DNA of 64,000 nt, taken from NCBI GenBank assembly GCA_020632975.1, contig JACKEL010000001.1, positions 124,001 through 188,000 of the forward strand, read 5' to 3'. The DNA is from Myxococcales bacterium. GTDB taxonomy: Bacteria; Myxococcota_C; UBA6777. The notes beneath the pieces are model-generated. The model was not told the origin of the DNA and did no database searches. It was given only the letters and a program-made list of their open reading frames with translations. Numbering within the stretch: the first letter of the stretch is position 1; each line of letters starts with the position of its first letter. Below are positions 16,814 to 26,132 of the stretch, one piece after another. Position numbers and translations under genes: made by a program.

Positions 16814-17770
16814 ATGCAAGCACAGAAAAACTCGACATCCAACATCGCTTTTTTTGGCATCCTTTGCTTGCTCGTGTTGCTTTCGAGCTTTGCGACGCCC
16901 CTCTTTTCTGCTTGCCAGCCTCCCCCAAGCCAAGAGCTGACGGATGCCAACGAAGCCACCTCCCCAGATCAAAACACCAGCAATGCCTGTGTAGGAAGCC
17001 CAAACTTCTGTTCTTTGCGCTATGATCAGATGCTTTTCCCGATGGCCCACAATGCTATGTCCACAGCAGAAGAAAAATGGGAACTTCCTCTTCAGAATTG
17101 GTCTCTCTCAAAACAGATGCAACAGGGTGTGCGCGGCCTGATGCTCGACACCTACGAAAAAGACGGGCAACTCTGGCTCTGCCATGGTTATTGCGAGTTG
17201 GGAAAAAAGCTTCTCAAAGACGGTCTTTCCGAGATCAAAGACTTCTTAGAAAAAAATCCTCGCGAGATCATCACCATCGAGTTTGAAGATCACGCTCCCG
17301 CAGACAAGACCGTGCAGATCTTTCGAGATATCGGCCTTGATGCGTTGACCCACACCCAAAGCAAAGATGCAACGTGGCCCACACTCCTTGCGATGATCCA
17401 ATCAAACAAGCGGCTTGTGGTCCTCGCAGATAACGAGGGTGGCACCATCCAAGACGCTCCTTGGTACCACAAGACTTGGCAACTGGCTTGGGACAATCCT
17501 TATGCTGCCAAAAAAGTCGAAGACTTCGACTGTACACGAGGGCGCGGCGACCAAGCCAACCGCATCTTCATCATGAATCACTTCATCACAGCACCCTTGG
17601 GACTTCCTGAACACGCGATGAAAGCCAACACCCGCGACGCTTTGACCCAGCACGTCGAACAATGCCAAAAAGAACTCCAACGTTTACCCAACTTTATCGC
17701 AGTGGACTTTGTCGATATCGGCGACCTCTTCGAGGTAATCGCATCCTTTCATCCGCAGCTTACCCCTTGA
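16814..17770 (+). CDS. Phosphatidylinositol-specific phospholipase C-like lipoprotein (PLC X domain)
   Basis: 318 residues from an ATG with TTGAGG five bases upstream. A signal peptide (hydrophobic 11-33) ends in FSAC (Cys34), a probable lipobox, followed by a low-complexity stretch. The catalytic X domain spans about 70-315: FPMAHNAMS with the first catalytic His79, QMQQGVRGLMLDTY, LWLCHGYC with the second catalytic His124, FLEKNPREIITIEFEDH, LVVLADNEGG and RIFIMNHF. The His pair is the general base/acid couple of bacterial PI-PLCs, which cleave phosphatidylinositol without calcium. It is divergent from the candidate selenoprotein gene. The substrate may differ from PI. Confidence 0.82.
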   Translation: MQAQKNSTSNIAFFGILCLLVLLSSFATPLFSACQPPPSQELTDANEATSPDQNTSNACVGSPNFCSLRYDQMLFPMAHNAMSTAEEKWELPLQNWSLSKQMQQGVRGLMLDTYEKDGQLWLCHGYCELGKKLLKDGLSEIKDFLEKNPREIITIEFEDHAPADKTVQIFRDIGLDALTHTQSKDATWPTLLAMIQSNKRLVVLADNEGGTIQDAPWYHKTWQLAWDNPYAAKKVEDFDCTRGRGDQANRIFIMNHFITAPLGLPEHAMKANTRDALTQHVEQCQKELQRLPNFIAVDFVDIGDLFEVIASFHPQLTP

Positions 17771-17957
17771 TCTTCGAACCCCCCTTCACCATGCTACTGA
17801 AACGCTTTGTTGCGCAAGAATGACATGTCTGTATCGAATGCATCTTATCTTACTGTTCTTTCATTCTTTTTTACTTATGGGCTCCTGTCCCCGCAAACAG
17901 GATACAAGAGAAAAGCCAAAGGAAACGATCGATGTCCAGCTCATAAAGGATGACAGC

Positions 17958-19943
17958 ATGGTAAAAGGCCTCCTCTTTCTCTCTCAAACCAACACCAGTA
18001 GCTTCTTCTCCATCGACAATCTCCGCTTCTTGCTTATCGTATTCTGTGCATTCGTCGTACTTTCTCTCGCCGCAAAACAAATTGGCGATATCTTTGCAAA
18101 GATCGGGCTCCCCCTCATCACAGGATTTCTTTTTACGGGGATGCTCGTTGGCCCCTTTGTGTTGGGGCTCATGACCCAACCCGCCGTCAGCAAATTGAAA
18201 TTTATTGATGACCTTTCTCTCGCAGTCATCGCACTCGCAGCAGGAAGCGAACTCTATTTACGAGAACTCAAACAACAATTCAAAAGTATCGCCTGGATCA
18301 CAAGCGCCCAATTTATCTCTATTTTTGGGCTTGGAACTGTCGCACTCGTCTTTCTTGCAGACTGGATTCCCTTTATGTCTCGGATGCAAACAGGTGGAAA
18401 GATCGCTGTTGCGATGATGGCAGCCTCGATCTTGGTGGCGCGCTCTCCTTCGTCGGCCATCGCGATCATCAACGAACTACGGGCCAAAGGACCTTTTACC
18501 CGAACGCTACTTGGCGTCACGATACTCACAGATGTAGGCGTGATCGTCCTGTTTGCCATCAGCTTTTCTGTGGCCAAGACGCTCCTTGAAGGCCGCAGCT
18601 TCAACAGCATCGCGCTCTTGATCTTGGCGGGAGAACTGCTACTTGCTTTTGGTCTGGGTTATCTCTTCAGCCGCCTGTTCCAAAGGCTCTTTGCGCTACG
18701 CCTGCACCGCTATATCACGCGTGTAGGGATCGTCCTGCTGGGTTATGGTGTCTTCGCTTTGGACCATCAAATCAGCCGCATGAGTCACATCTATCTCCCC
18801 TTTGAGATCCACCTCGAACCCCTACTCATCTGCATGATCGCAGGCTTCTTTATCACAAACTACAGCCGCTATCGCCTAGACTTTGTCGAAAAGCTGCACA
18901 AGATCGCTCCCCCCATCTACGTGGCCTTTTTTACCCTGACAGGCGCCTCTTTGGGCCTCGATGTCCTCCTCAAGACGTGGAGCATCGCACTGATCCTTGT
19001 GCTTGTTCGCCTTGTGACGATCTTCCTCGGCTCATGGGCAGGAGGGACCTTGGCAGGAGACCCACCCAAACACAATCGCCTCAGTTGGATGGTCTATCTC
19101 ACCCAAGCAGGCGTAGGGCTCGGGCTCGCCAAGCAAGTAAGCTCTGCATTCCCCACGTGGGGAACGGCTTTTGCGACCATGATCATCTCTGTCATCGTCG
19201 TGGACCAGATCGCAGGTCCCCCACTTTTCAAATGGGCCATCCACAAGATCGGCGAAGCGCATACACGCGCTGAAACCCCCACTTTCGATGGTATCCGCGA
19301 TGCCGTGATCTTTGGGCTGGATGGACGAACCCGCGCACTTGGCCGCTCCCTCCAAAGACACGGATGGAAGGTCAAGATCGCGACCCTCAAAGCACAGTCT
19401 CACGACGAAGAACCCAACGACAACATCGAGGTTTGCTACATCCCCGACCTATCCCTTCGATCATTCCAGCCTCTCGAACTCGAAAAGGCCGAGGCTGTCG
19501 TGATGATGCTCTCTGACGACCAAAACTACCAAGCTGCCGAACTTGTCTACGAGCACTTTGGTATCAAGACCGTCGTGGTTCTCCTCCACGACCGCAAAAA
19601 CTTCGAGCGTTTCCACAAGATCGGCACGCTGATTGTGGACCCAGATACCGCGATGATCAGCCTCTTCGACCACTTTGTGCGCTCTCCCCTTGGAACCTCT
19701 TTCCTCCTCGGACTCGACGAACGCCAAGATGTTCTTGACCTTGAGGTCCGCGATCCCGCTCTCAACGGTGTTTTCTTGCGCGAACTCACGCTTCCTTCGG
19801 ATGTCCTGATCCTCTCTGTGACACACAAAGGAAAACAATTGGTTTCGCATGGTTACACACAGCTCGAAGTCGGCGATCAAGTCTCTGTCATTGGCTCGCC
19901 CGAGAGTATCGAAAAAGTCTCTCTCTTGTTCGAAAAAGTCTAA
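17958..19943 (+). CDS. CPA2-family cation:proton antiporter with C-terminal TrkA-N and TrkA-C domains
   Basis: 661 residues from an ATG with AAAGGA seven bases upstream. The frame is open 46 codons earlier, where the sequence resembles a lipoprotein signal (LLMGSC); I consider that start less likely. Residues about 20-400 form some 12 membrane helices of the Na+/H+ exchanger fold (LPLITGFLFTGMLVGPFVLG, AAGSELYLRELK, LVARSPSSAIAIINEL, LTDVGVIVLFAI, VYLTQAGVGLGLA). About 430-550 is a TrkA-N-like Rossmann domain and about 570-660 a TrkA-C/RCK-C domain (ALNGVFLRELTLPSDVLILSV). Such proteins exchange K+ or Na+ for protons under ligand gating. Likely first gene of an operon with the two membrane proteins and PP2C phosphatase downstream. 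Confidence 0.9.
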   Translation: MVKGLLFLSQTNTSSFFSIDNLRFLLIVFCAFVVLSLAAKQIGDIFAKIGLPLITGFLFTGMLVGPFVLGLMTQPAVSKLKFIDDLSLAVIALAAGSELYLRELKQQFKSIAWITSAQFISIFGLGTVALVFLADWIPFMSRMQTGGKIAVAMMAASILVARSPSSAIAIINELRAKGPFTRTLLGVTILTDVGVIVLFAISFSVAKTLLEGRSFNSIALLILAGELLLAFGLGYLFSRLFQRLFALRLHRYITRVGIVLLGYGVFALDHQISRMSHIYLPFEIHLEPLLICMIAGFFITNYSRYRLDFVEKLHKIAPPIYVAFFTLTGASLGLDVLLKTWSIALILVLVRLVTIFLGSWAGGTLAGDPPKHNRLSWMVYLTQAGVGLGLAKQVSSAFPTWGTAFATMIISVIVVDQIAGPPLFKWAIHKIGEAHTRAETPTFDGIRDAVIFGLDGRTRALGRSLQRHGWKVKIATLKAQSHDEEPNDNIEVCYIPDLSLRSFQPLELEKAEAVVMMLSDDQNYQAAELVYEHFGIKTVVVLLHDRKNFERFHKIGTLIVDPDTAMISLFDHFVRSPLGTSFLLGLDERQDVLDLEVRDPALNGVFLRELTLPSDVLILSVTHKGKQLVSHGYTQLEVGDQVSVIGSPESIEKVSLLFEKV

Positions 19944-19990
19944 TCTCAAAGACCAACACCCAAACAAGCTCATACATCACGGAGCCCACC

Positions 19991-21190
19991 ATGGAGAAGC
20001 GCTATAACCTCGTACTCACGGGTCTTCAGACCCCGACGCTCGATCCCGAAGACTTGATCCAAGCCCTTCGCTCACAGCTGCATTTTGAATCCATGACCGC
20101 TCGCCTTGCAGTGACTCGCACGCCTTTCACGCTGCTGCGCGATGTCAGCCACGAAGAAGGTTGGCGGCTCAAAGAACTCCTTGAAGAACAAGGTGCCTTG
20201 GTCGAACTCCAAGACCCAAACGCTCCAAGCCCCCTCAGCAACGACCCTTTTGGCGCAAACAACCAAGCCCCTGCTCCGCTGCTTGGGAACTTCGATGCCA
20301 AGTGGGAGACTGCCCCTGCGCCCACAGCGTTTGAGATGCCCTTCACAACGCATCTAGACGACCATCCCTACGCTCCCTCTTCTCCAAGACAAGACGTGCC
20401 CCCCATGGCCGAGTTTATGGCTCCTTCTGGGCCTGAAGTGGACTTTTTTGGTGGCCTCAAGCACGCTTTTTTGATGCCTCTCCATGGGCGCGGCATGACG
20501 TGGATGATGCTGATCGGCATCCTGACCTTGGTTTCACTCTTCGCATTCATCGGGGTGACCATCGCCACGATCCTCTTGCCTCCTGTGGGTTGGTTGGTCA
20601 ACCTCTTGATCTTTGGGGCTTTGCTGACACTCAATGCTCGCTACTTTTTTGCGACGTTTTCCGCGGCGATCAACAACGAAGATGAGCCCGAGTCTTTCCC
20701 CGATCTTTCCGAACGCCGCGGCGAATTGTTGATGGGCGGCTTGGTCTTGTTGGGTTGGATCGTTACCTCCATGTTGCCCCTCTACTTCTGGTTGAGAAGC
20801 CTTGGAGGTCGGCCCCAAGGCTTCTCTTACGCGGTGTCTCTCTTCTTGATCTTGCTGCCCTTCTTTTTCTGGCCGATCTCCCTTGTGCAGATGGCCTCGG
20901 GCTCGATCTCGCGGATGTGGAACTTCCCCGCAAGCCTCAAAGCCATCAGCCAAACTCCCCTCAAATACTCGCTTGTGGTGCTCCTCGGTTTCTTGGCGGG
21001 TTTGGCCCCCATGTTGTTGTCCTTTGTGGTTCGTCAGTCCATTGGGGGAGGCTTTATGATCGGGATCTTCGTGATGTTTTTGGGATGTTTGCCCATGGCC
21101 TATTCTCACGGAACGATGGGCGCGATGATGGGCTATCTTGCCCTCGAAACCCCTGAGATCTTGCCAGATGGTGTCCACAACGAAGAATAA
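19991..21190 (+). CDS. Membrane protein with N-terminal ribosomal L7/L12-like domain
   Basis: 399 residues, GGAG before the ATG. The first 73 residues resemble the L7/L12 C-terminal (ClpS-like) fold: TARLAVTRTPFTLLRDVSHEEGWR, then LKELLEEQGALVELQD, close to the ...EEAEELKKKLEEAGAKVEL pattern. A Pro/Ala-rich linker (about 75-150) leads to a membrane domain (about 165-390) with roughly six helices, repeated aromatic/Leu segments and a final LPMAYSHGTMGAMMGYLALE. The soluble domain is probably cytosolic and may bind a partner protein. A paralog follows 44 bases downstream. The function is unknown; the resemblance was judged by eye. Confidence 0.6.
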   Translation: MEKRYNLVLTGLQTPTLDPEDLIQALRSQLHFESMTARLAVTRTPFTLLRDVSHEEGWRLKELLEEQGALVELQDPNAPSPLSNDPFGANNQAPAPLLGNFDAKWETAPAPTAFEMPFTTHLDDHPYAPSSPRQDVPPMAEFMAPSGPEVDFFGGLKHAFLMPLHGRGMTWMMLIGILTLVSLFAFIGVTIATILLPPVGWLVNLLIFGALLTLNARYFFATFSAAINNEDEPESFPDLSERRGELLMGGLVLLGWIVTSMLPLYFWLRSLGGRPQGFSYAVSLFLILLPFFFWPISLVQMASGSISRMWNFPASLKAISQTPLKYSLVVLLGFLAGLAPMLLSFVVRQSIGGGFMIGIFVMFLGCLPMAYSHGTMGAMMGYLALETPEILPDGVHNEE

Positions 21191-21234
21191 CCACCCAGAA
21201 AAACACCAACCCCTCGGGTTGCTCGGAGGCTTGC

Positions 21235-22671
21235 TTGGAGACGAAACCTACCCTTCATGACCTCACCATCCTTCCTCAACCAAGCCCTCCCACAGAGGAA
21301 GAGGTGATCGATATCCTCCGAGCCACCCTAGGGATCGAGACTTTCACAGCAAGACTGGCCGTCAAACATCGTCCTTACAAGCTCCTTCGCGGGCTTTCCT
21401 CCAACGATGCTGCACGCGTCCAAGACAAGCTCTTGCGCCGCGGCCTTCGTATCGCTTGCGAACCTCCTCTCTCATCTGAAGCCAAAGAAAACCTCCCTCT
21501 GCCCACGCCACCTCCCGCGACGCTCCCTTCGCCTTCCCAAAAAGACCCCCAAGAGAACAACGCACCCCACCCAACCGAAAGCTCCGCCTCACAGCGCCCC
21601 AAAAAGCGAGTCTCTACCTACCAAGAAAAAATCTTACGCTCACCTCATCCAAGCACAGCACACGCCTACCTGCATCCCCCTTATCTAAGACGCGGTCATA
21701 CCTTTGCTCACACTTTCACGCCCATGGAAGGGAGCTTTCATGCCCTCAAGACAGCTTTTCGCCTGCCGTTGCTTGGGAGTGGGCTTGGGTGGCATCTTTT
21801 CTTGGGTGGCACCATCGCTGTAACGCTCGTCTTCTTGGCCCTTTTGCGTCCGATGCTCTTTCTCTTTTTTATGATCCACCCTCTCATCGTGACGATCGCC
21901 CTTGCCCTGTCCTCTCAGTTCTTCCTCAATGGCCTTCACACGGCCCTTCTTGACGAGCCAAGGCTTGGGCCTTTCCCAAGCCTCCTTGCCCTAGAGATCT
22001 GGCTTTCAGGCGTCATCCTTTACATCTGGTGCGTGACTTGTTTGTTGCCACTGCTCTTTTGGATGCAGTACATCGATCCGCTCCTCCCCAAAGGATGGCT
22101 CTCTTACCTGCCGATCTTTGCATTGGCTTCGCTTCCACTCTTTCTTTGGCCCGCTGCGTTGCTTTCGATCACTTCGGGCAATCTCTCTGCGCTCTGGGAT
22201 ATCCGCTCTTACAAGCCTCTTCTTACAAAGCTCTGGCCCCATTACCTCCCTCTTTTTGGGGTGGGGTTGCTTTCGCTTGTGGTGGCTTTTCCTGTCGTGC
22301 TGCATATCTATTTGGGCGGTCCAGACGTGGTGTACTGGTCGATCCAAGTCATCTTTGTCAAAAGCCTTCTCTCTCTTTTTGTGGGCCTTGTCGTCGCCTA
22401 TACCCAAGGATTTATGGGCGTCTACCTTGGCTCGATGGCCTTGCTTGACCCATCGATCTTGCCCAAAGCTCCCTTGCCCTCTCTAAGAGAAGATGACGAA
22501 GACGACGCTCCCTCCGTCACGATCGATCCCAATGCACCTTGGCGACGTGAAGCATCTGCGCCTTGGCCTACAAATCTTGAGGAAAGAAACCCCGCCAAAG
22601 ACAATATTTCTGATCCACACACCCCAGCATCAACACCACCAAGCAAACCTCCCAAGACGCCTAAGAGATAA
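21235..22671 (+). CDS. Membrane protein with N-terminal L7/L12-like domain, paralog of the preceding gene
   Basis: 478 residues from a TTG start preceded by GGAGG at five bases. It has the same architecture as its neighbour: an N-terminal L7/L12-like domain (EEEVIDILRATLGIETFTAR, LAVKHRPYKLLRGLSSNDAA, VQDKLLRRGLRI), a Pro-rich linker (about 80-160) and a membrane domain (about 165-420) with roughly six helices, ending VAYTQGFMGVYLGSMALLDP, which aligns by eye with MAYSHGTMGAMMGYLALE of the paralog. A Pro/Ser/Lys-rich tail follows. Four bases separate its stop from the PP2C start, so the two are cotranscribed. The function is unknown. Confidence 0.6.
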   Translation: METKPTLHDLTILPQPSPPTEEEVIDILRATLGIETFTARLAVKHRPYKLLRGLSSNDAARVQDKLLRRGLRIACEPPLSSEAKENLPLPTPPPATLPSPSQKDPQENNAPHPTESSASQRPKKRVSTYQEKILRSPHPSTAHAYLHPPYLRRGHTFAHTFTPMEGSFHALKTAFRLPLLGSGLGWHLFLGGTIAVTLVFLALLRPMLFLFFMIHPLIVTIALALSSQFFLNGLHTALLDEPRLGPFPSLLALEIWLSGVILYIWCVTCLLPLLFWMQYIDPLLPKGWLSYLPIFALASLPLFLWPAALLSITSGNLSALWDIRSYKPLLTKLWPHYLPLFGVGLLSLVVAFPVVLHIYLGGPDVVYWSIQVIFVKSLLSLFVGLVVAYTQGFMGVYLGSMALLDPSILPKAPLPSLREDDEDDAPSVTIDPNAPWRREASAPWPTNLEERNPAKDNISDPHTPASTPPSKPPKTPKR

Positions 22672-22675
22672 CGCG

Positions 22676-23662
22676 ATGACCACCCCATATGTGCACACGT
22701 ACTCTCCTAGAGAAGAAAAACGACGCCAAGAACAGTGCTACTACTTTCCTCTGGAGGCTCACAAAGGACCCTTCTGGCATATCGAATACACGGGCTTTAC
22801 AGACATCGGCTCTCTTCGGCAAATCAACGAAGATGGCGCGATATCCGATCCCCGAGAAGGGATCTTCGTTGTTGCCGATGGCTTCGGGGGAAGCGCTTCC
22901 TATGATCCTTCGTACTTCCTAAATAGCTTCTTCCAAAGTTACTTTGAACTCCACCCACAGCCCCCAGCACTCCCTCTTCCCTCCCAAGATCGTGCGCTCA
23001 CTCCCCAACAAATCGAGTCCACCCGCGCTGCCCTCAACGAAGCCCTCCGTACTTCCAATCAGCACTGCATCGAACTCGCACGTGAGAATCTGATGTACAA
23101 AGGGGCAGGCGTAACGATGGCCGCCCTCGCGATTCGCCCGTATCATGCACATTGGGCACATGTCGGAGATTGCCGCGTCTATCGTTGGTCAAACAATCGC
23201 CTGCAACGCCTCACCCAAGATCATACACTGACCAATGAGCTGTTTAAGTATTATTCCTCCATATTCAAGAATAATTCTTCCCCCTCATCAGAAAATGAAC
23301 CATTTTGGAAAGACAGTCATAACTCAGTGCTGAAGTATCGAAATGTTATCGTGCAAGGCGTTGGGATCAAAGAAGATCTAGAGCCAGACTTTGGATATGC
23401 AGCTCTTCAAAGCGGCGATCTTTATATCCTCTGCTCAGATGGCTTTTTTGATAGCATCCCCGACGCTCATCTGGCCCTATCTCTCGCAGAAAACAAACCA
23501 CTCGATCAAACTTGTCGCGAGCTCAAACAACGCGCCCTAGAACTACAATCGAGAGGAAAAACGGACAACATCACCCTTTTGATGGTGCATGTCCTCTCCA
23601 CCTGCGCTTCTGAACAAACCTTGCAAGGATTCAAAAAAGACCAAGAAGACTCCCTCTTCTAG
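22676..23662 (+). CDS. PP2C-type protein serine/threonine phosphatase
   Basis: 328 residues starting at an ATG four bases after the preceding stop. The PPM motifs are in order: DIGSLRQINEDGAISD (about 48-63, the GxxRxxNEDA site), IFVVADGFGG (metal-binding Asp), GAGVTMAALAI (GTT variant), AHWAHVGDCRVYRW, LQRLTQDHT, LYILCSDGFFD (metal Asp) and KTDNITLLMV near the end. It removes phosphate from Ser/Thr residues using two Mn/Mg ions. A hydrophilic insertion (about 190-225) sits after the QDHT motif. It lacks membrane helices, so it probably acts in the cytosol, perhaps on its cotranscribed membrane neighbours. Confidence 0.88.
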   Translation: MTTPYVHTYSPREEKRRQEQCYYFPLEAHKGPFWHIEYTGFTDIGSLRQINEDGAISDPREGIFVVADGFGGSASYDPSYFLNSFFQSYFELHPQPPALPLPSQDRALTPQQIESTRAALNEALRTSNQHCIELARENLMYKGAGVTMAALAIRPYHAHWAHVGDCRVYRWSNNRLQRLTQDHTLTNELFKYYSSIFKNNSSPSSENEPFWKDSHNSVLKYRNVIVQGVGIKEDLEPDFGYAALQSGDLYILCSDGFFDSIPDAHLALSLAENKPLDQTCRELKQRALELQSRGKTDNITLLMVHVLSTCASEQTLQGFKKDQEDSLF

Positions 23663-23719
23663 TTCCCCATCATCACAGAAGAGACATCCCCAAACACCCC
23701 ATCCCATCGAAAAAATCGA

Positions 23720-24202
23720 TTATTCTTTGCGTTCTTTTTTGTCGACCACAGGGATCGCAGCACGACGCCGCGACATCAACAGTCCACTCAACAACACCAG
23801 GCCCAAAAACCACATCCAAAGCCCTTGTTTTGGCGCGTTATCTTGGCTGTTACAGCCCGCACATCCGATCTTTGAGACGCAAAGCTTTGCCGTCTCGCAG
23901 GTACCTTCGCTACAAGTTCCGTTGTTGCAGGGTCCTAGCACATTCTTCAACGTGAAAGGGCCGCCATTGCTTGTTCCGTTGATCTCCTTCACGCAAACGG
24001 ATGTTTGCTCACAAGTTTTTCCGTCTGAACACTCGGTCGTTGCGGTGCAATAGCTTGGTGCACAGTACGCCCCTGCATGACTCGTCGAAGGTGTCGCACC
24101 TTGCGGACAACTCGCTGGTGGAGGATTCACAACATCCGCTTGCACCGCACCGCTCATCCAAAAGAAACTCACCACAAAACAACACACCCAAGTCCATCTC
24201 AT
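23720..24202 (-). CDS. Small secreted Cys-rich protein with MYXO-CTERM-like tail
   Basis: 160 residues. The ATG is chosen because AAAGGAG lies eight bases upstream. A signal peptide (WTWVCCFVVSFFWMSGAVQA) is followed by a Cys-rich region (CTATTECSDGKTCEQTSVC, CNNGTCSEGTCETAKLC). The C-terminus has the sorting pattern GCAGC, then a membrane helix (LWMWFLGLVLLSGLLM) and SRRR. MYXO-CTERM tails are thought to be cut and surface-anchored in Myxococcota. No enzymatic domain is seen. It lies just upstream of the ABC1 kinase gene in terms of strand order but is transcribed after it, separated by 30 bases. Confidence 0.7.
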   Translation of the reverse strand: MRWTWVCCFVVSFFWMSGAVQADVVNPPPASCPQGATPSTSHAGAYCAPSYCTATTECSDGKTCEQTSVCVKEINGTSNGGPFTLKNVLGPCNNGTCSEGTCETAKLCVSKIGCAGCNSQDNAPKQGLWMWFLGLVLLSGLLMSRRRAAIPVVDKKERKE

Positions 24203-24232
24203 CCCATCGACTCCTTTACACATGACGTCCAC

Positions 24233-25936
24233 CTAAACATTGCGTCCATCTCGCCAAAAAGACCACAGCGACAGGGACAAACTCGCAATACCTGTCCACA
24301 AAAGCCACCACTCCACCCCGATCCCTCCTAGTGCCGCACTGTTCGGGCGAGTCGCAAGGAGCCAACCCGCCACAAGCAACAAGGTGGTCCCTCCAAAACA
24401 CCCAAACAACCGCAACAACAGCCGATTGATCATAGAAAAAGTCTGCGGTGTGACAGAGAGCGCATTGTGGACTTCGAGATGTCCAGCCTCTGCACGACGC
24501 AGCAAACGACGCATCAAGATCGGCAACTCAACCAAAGCGTCCATGTCCTGAAGCAAACGAAAGCCGAGGGCTTTAAGCGCTTCGTCCATGCTTTTGACAT
24601 CAAAGGTCAGCTCTTTGGTAAAGTCAGACATCACAGCGTGATAACTAAAGTTGGGAGAGAGCAAACGCACCGTCCCATCGAGCGTTCCAAAGGTCTTGTC
24701 GAGAAAGAAGAGATCCGCAGGAAAGCGCAGTTTGTGTCGCAAGATAAACTTTTGTAGCATCTCGCTCGCTTGGGCCATCGACTGCGAACTGATATCGCGG
24801 AACATCTTGCGGATATCCTGTCGAAGTTCGCGCATATCTGCGTCATATCCGACAAGATCGTGATCCAAGAGATGGATCGCCATCGAGACATGATCTTGCT
24901 GCACGATATCAAAGGTCAGCTCCCGCAACATCCGCAACGTATAGCGATCGAATCGCCCAACCATCCCAAAGTCGATGATCCCCAAGACGCTGCCCTCTAG
25001 AACCATCAAGTTGCCAGGGTGCGGATCAGCATGAAACAACCCGTCCACAAAGATCTGGCGCATCGTGAGAGTCACGATCTTCCTCGCCATCTTTTCGAGA
25101 TCAACGCCCTTTTTGCGCAGCGTCTCAAGGTCGCTGATATTCGTCCCCTTCAAAAACTCCATCGCCAACAGATGCCGTGTCGAATAATCCCAATAGATCG
25201 ACGCGATCTTCACTTCGGGATCTTCTGTGTAATGTTGAGCAAACTCTTCGGTCAGGTGTCCTTCTGAAGTGAAGTCCAACTCCCGCAAGATCACACGCTC
25301 AAACTCCTGCACCACCCGTATCAAATCGATCGCTTCAGAGAGACTACTCAAGTTCCCGATCCGCGCCATCGCATACAAGATCGAAAGGTCCATCTTGATG
25401 GTGTCTTCGATGCCTGGACGCTGGACCTTTAGCACAGCTTCCCGACCATCCGACAAGATACAACGATGCACCTGACCAATCGAAGCAGCCGCCAAAGGCT
25501 CCTCTGAAAATGACTGAAAGCGGTCTTCCAAAGAGGACCCCAGTTCCTTTTCCACCACTTCTTTGATGTCTTGGAAAGGGATCGCTCCAACATTGTCTTG
25601 TAACTTGCGGAACTCGTCGATGTAGGGGCGCGGTAACATATCAGGGCGCGTGCTAAGGATCTGGCCCATCTTTACAAAGGTCGGCCCCAACTCTTCGAAA
25701 GCCAAACGCAGCCGTTGTGGGATCGTGAGTGGTTCTGGAACCTTCGAAAGCTCTAAGGACTTCCCTTCTTGGCGTGCAACCTCCGCAGCAAGAGCCTCCC
25801 CCTCGTCCGCTTCTTCTTTGCCACCACCAAACAACTTGTTGAGACCTGCATGCTCGAATACGTAGCCAAAATCATGCTTTGCAAAGACTGACATGATCTG
25901 CGCGTACCGTTTGTACCGCTTCACAAACTCTGCCAC
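24233..25936 (-). CDS. UbiB/ABC1 (AarF)-family atypical kinase
   Basis: 567 residues from a GTG with GCGAGG six bases upstream; an upstream frame extension lacks a site. Family motifs appear in order: FEELGPTFVKMGQILSTRPD (KxGQ motif), AAASIGQVHRC (Ala-rich nucleotide loop), AVLKVQRPGI (conserved Lys), FVDGLFHADPHPGNLMVLEG and GIIDFGMVGRF (metal-binding DFG). The C-terminus has two hydrophobic helices (about 495-565) that anchor it to the membrane. Family members are ATPases/kinases that support ubiquinone synthesis or lipid homeostasis. No ubi gene is adjacent, so a quinone role is an inference from family alone. Confidence 0.92.
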   Translation of the reverse strand: MAEFVKRYKRYAQIMSVFAKHDFGYVFEHAGLNKLFGGGKEEADEGEALAAEVARQEGKSLELSKVPEPLTIPQRLRLAFEELGPTFVKMGQILSTRPDMLPRPYIDEFRKLQDNVGAIPFQDIKEVVEKELGSSLEDRFQSFSEEPLAAASIGQVHRCILSDGREAVLKVQRPGIEDTIKMDLSILYAMARIGNLSSLSEAIDLIRVVQEFERVILRELDFTSEGHLTEEFAQHYTEDPEVKIASIYWDYSTRHLLAMEFLKGTNISDLETLRKKGVDLEKMARKIVTLTMRQIFVDGLFHADPHPGNLMVLEGSVLGIIDFGMVGRFDRYTLRMLRELTFDIVQQDHVSMAIHLLDHDLVGYDADMRELRQDIRKMFRDISSQSMAQASEMLQKFILRHKLRFPADLFFLDKTFGTLDGTVRLLSPNFSYHAVMSDFTKELTFDVKSMDEALKALGFRLLQDMDALVELPILMRRLLRRAEAGHLEVHNALSVTPQTFSMINRLLLRLFGCFGGTTLLLVAGWLLATRPNSAALGGIGVEWWLLWTGIASLSLSLWSFWRDGRNV

Positions 25937-26132
25937 ATCGCACCTCGCTCGTTGCACTAAAAATGGTTTGGAACCTCTACACTTTGGCCCGAATCTCTCT
26001 CCCAATGCAACCCCACCACGCGATCCCGCACACTTCCCACCGTCGAAGCATGCAGCAACATTGACAGAGATGTCCCACGCATAGCACCCTAGGCATCGCT
26101 GAGAAAACTTCCTTCATCCCAAGGAGATCACC

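Noticed and set aside
17820..17957. Upstream ATG of the antiporter with lipoprotein-like signal
   Set aside because: No ribosome binding site, and a lipobox on a multi-helix antiporter is unlikely; an ATG with AAAGGA lies at 17958.
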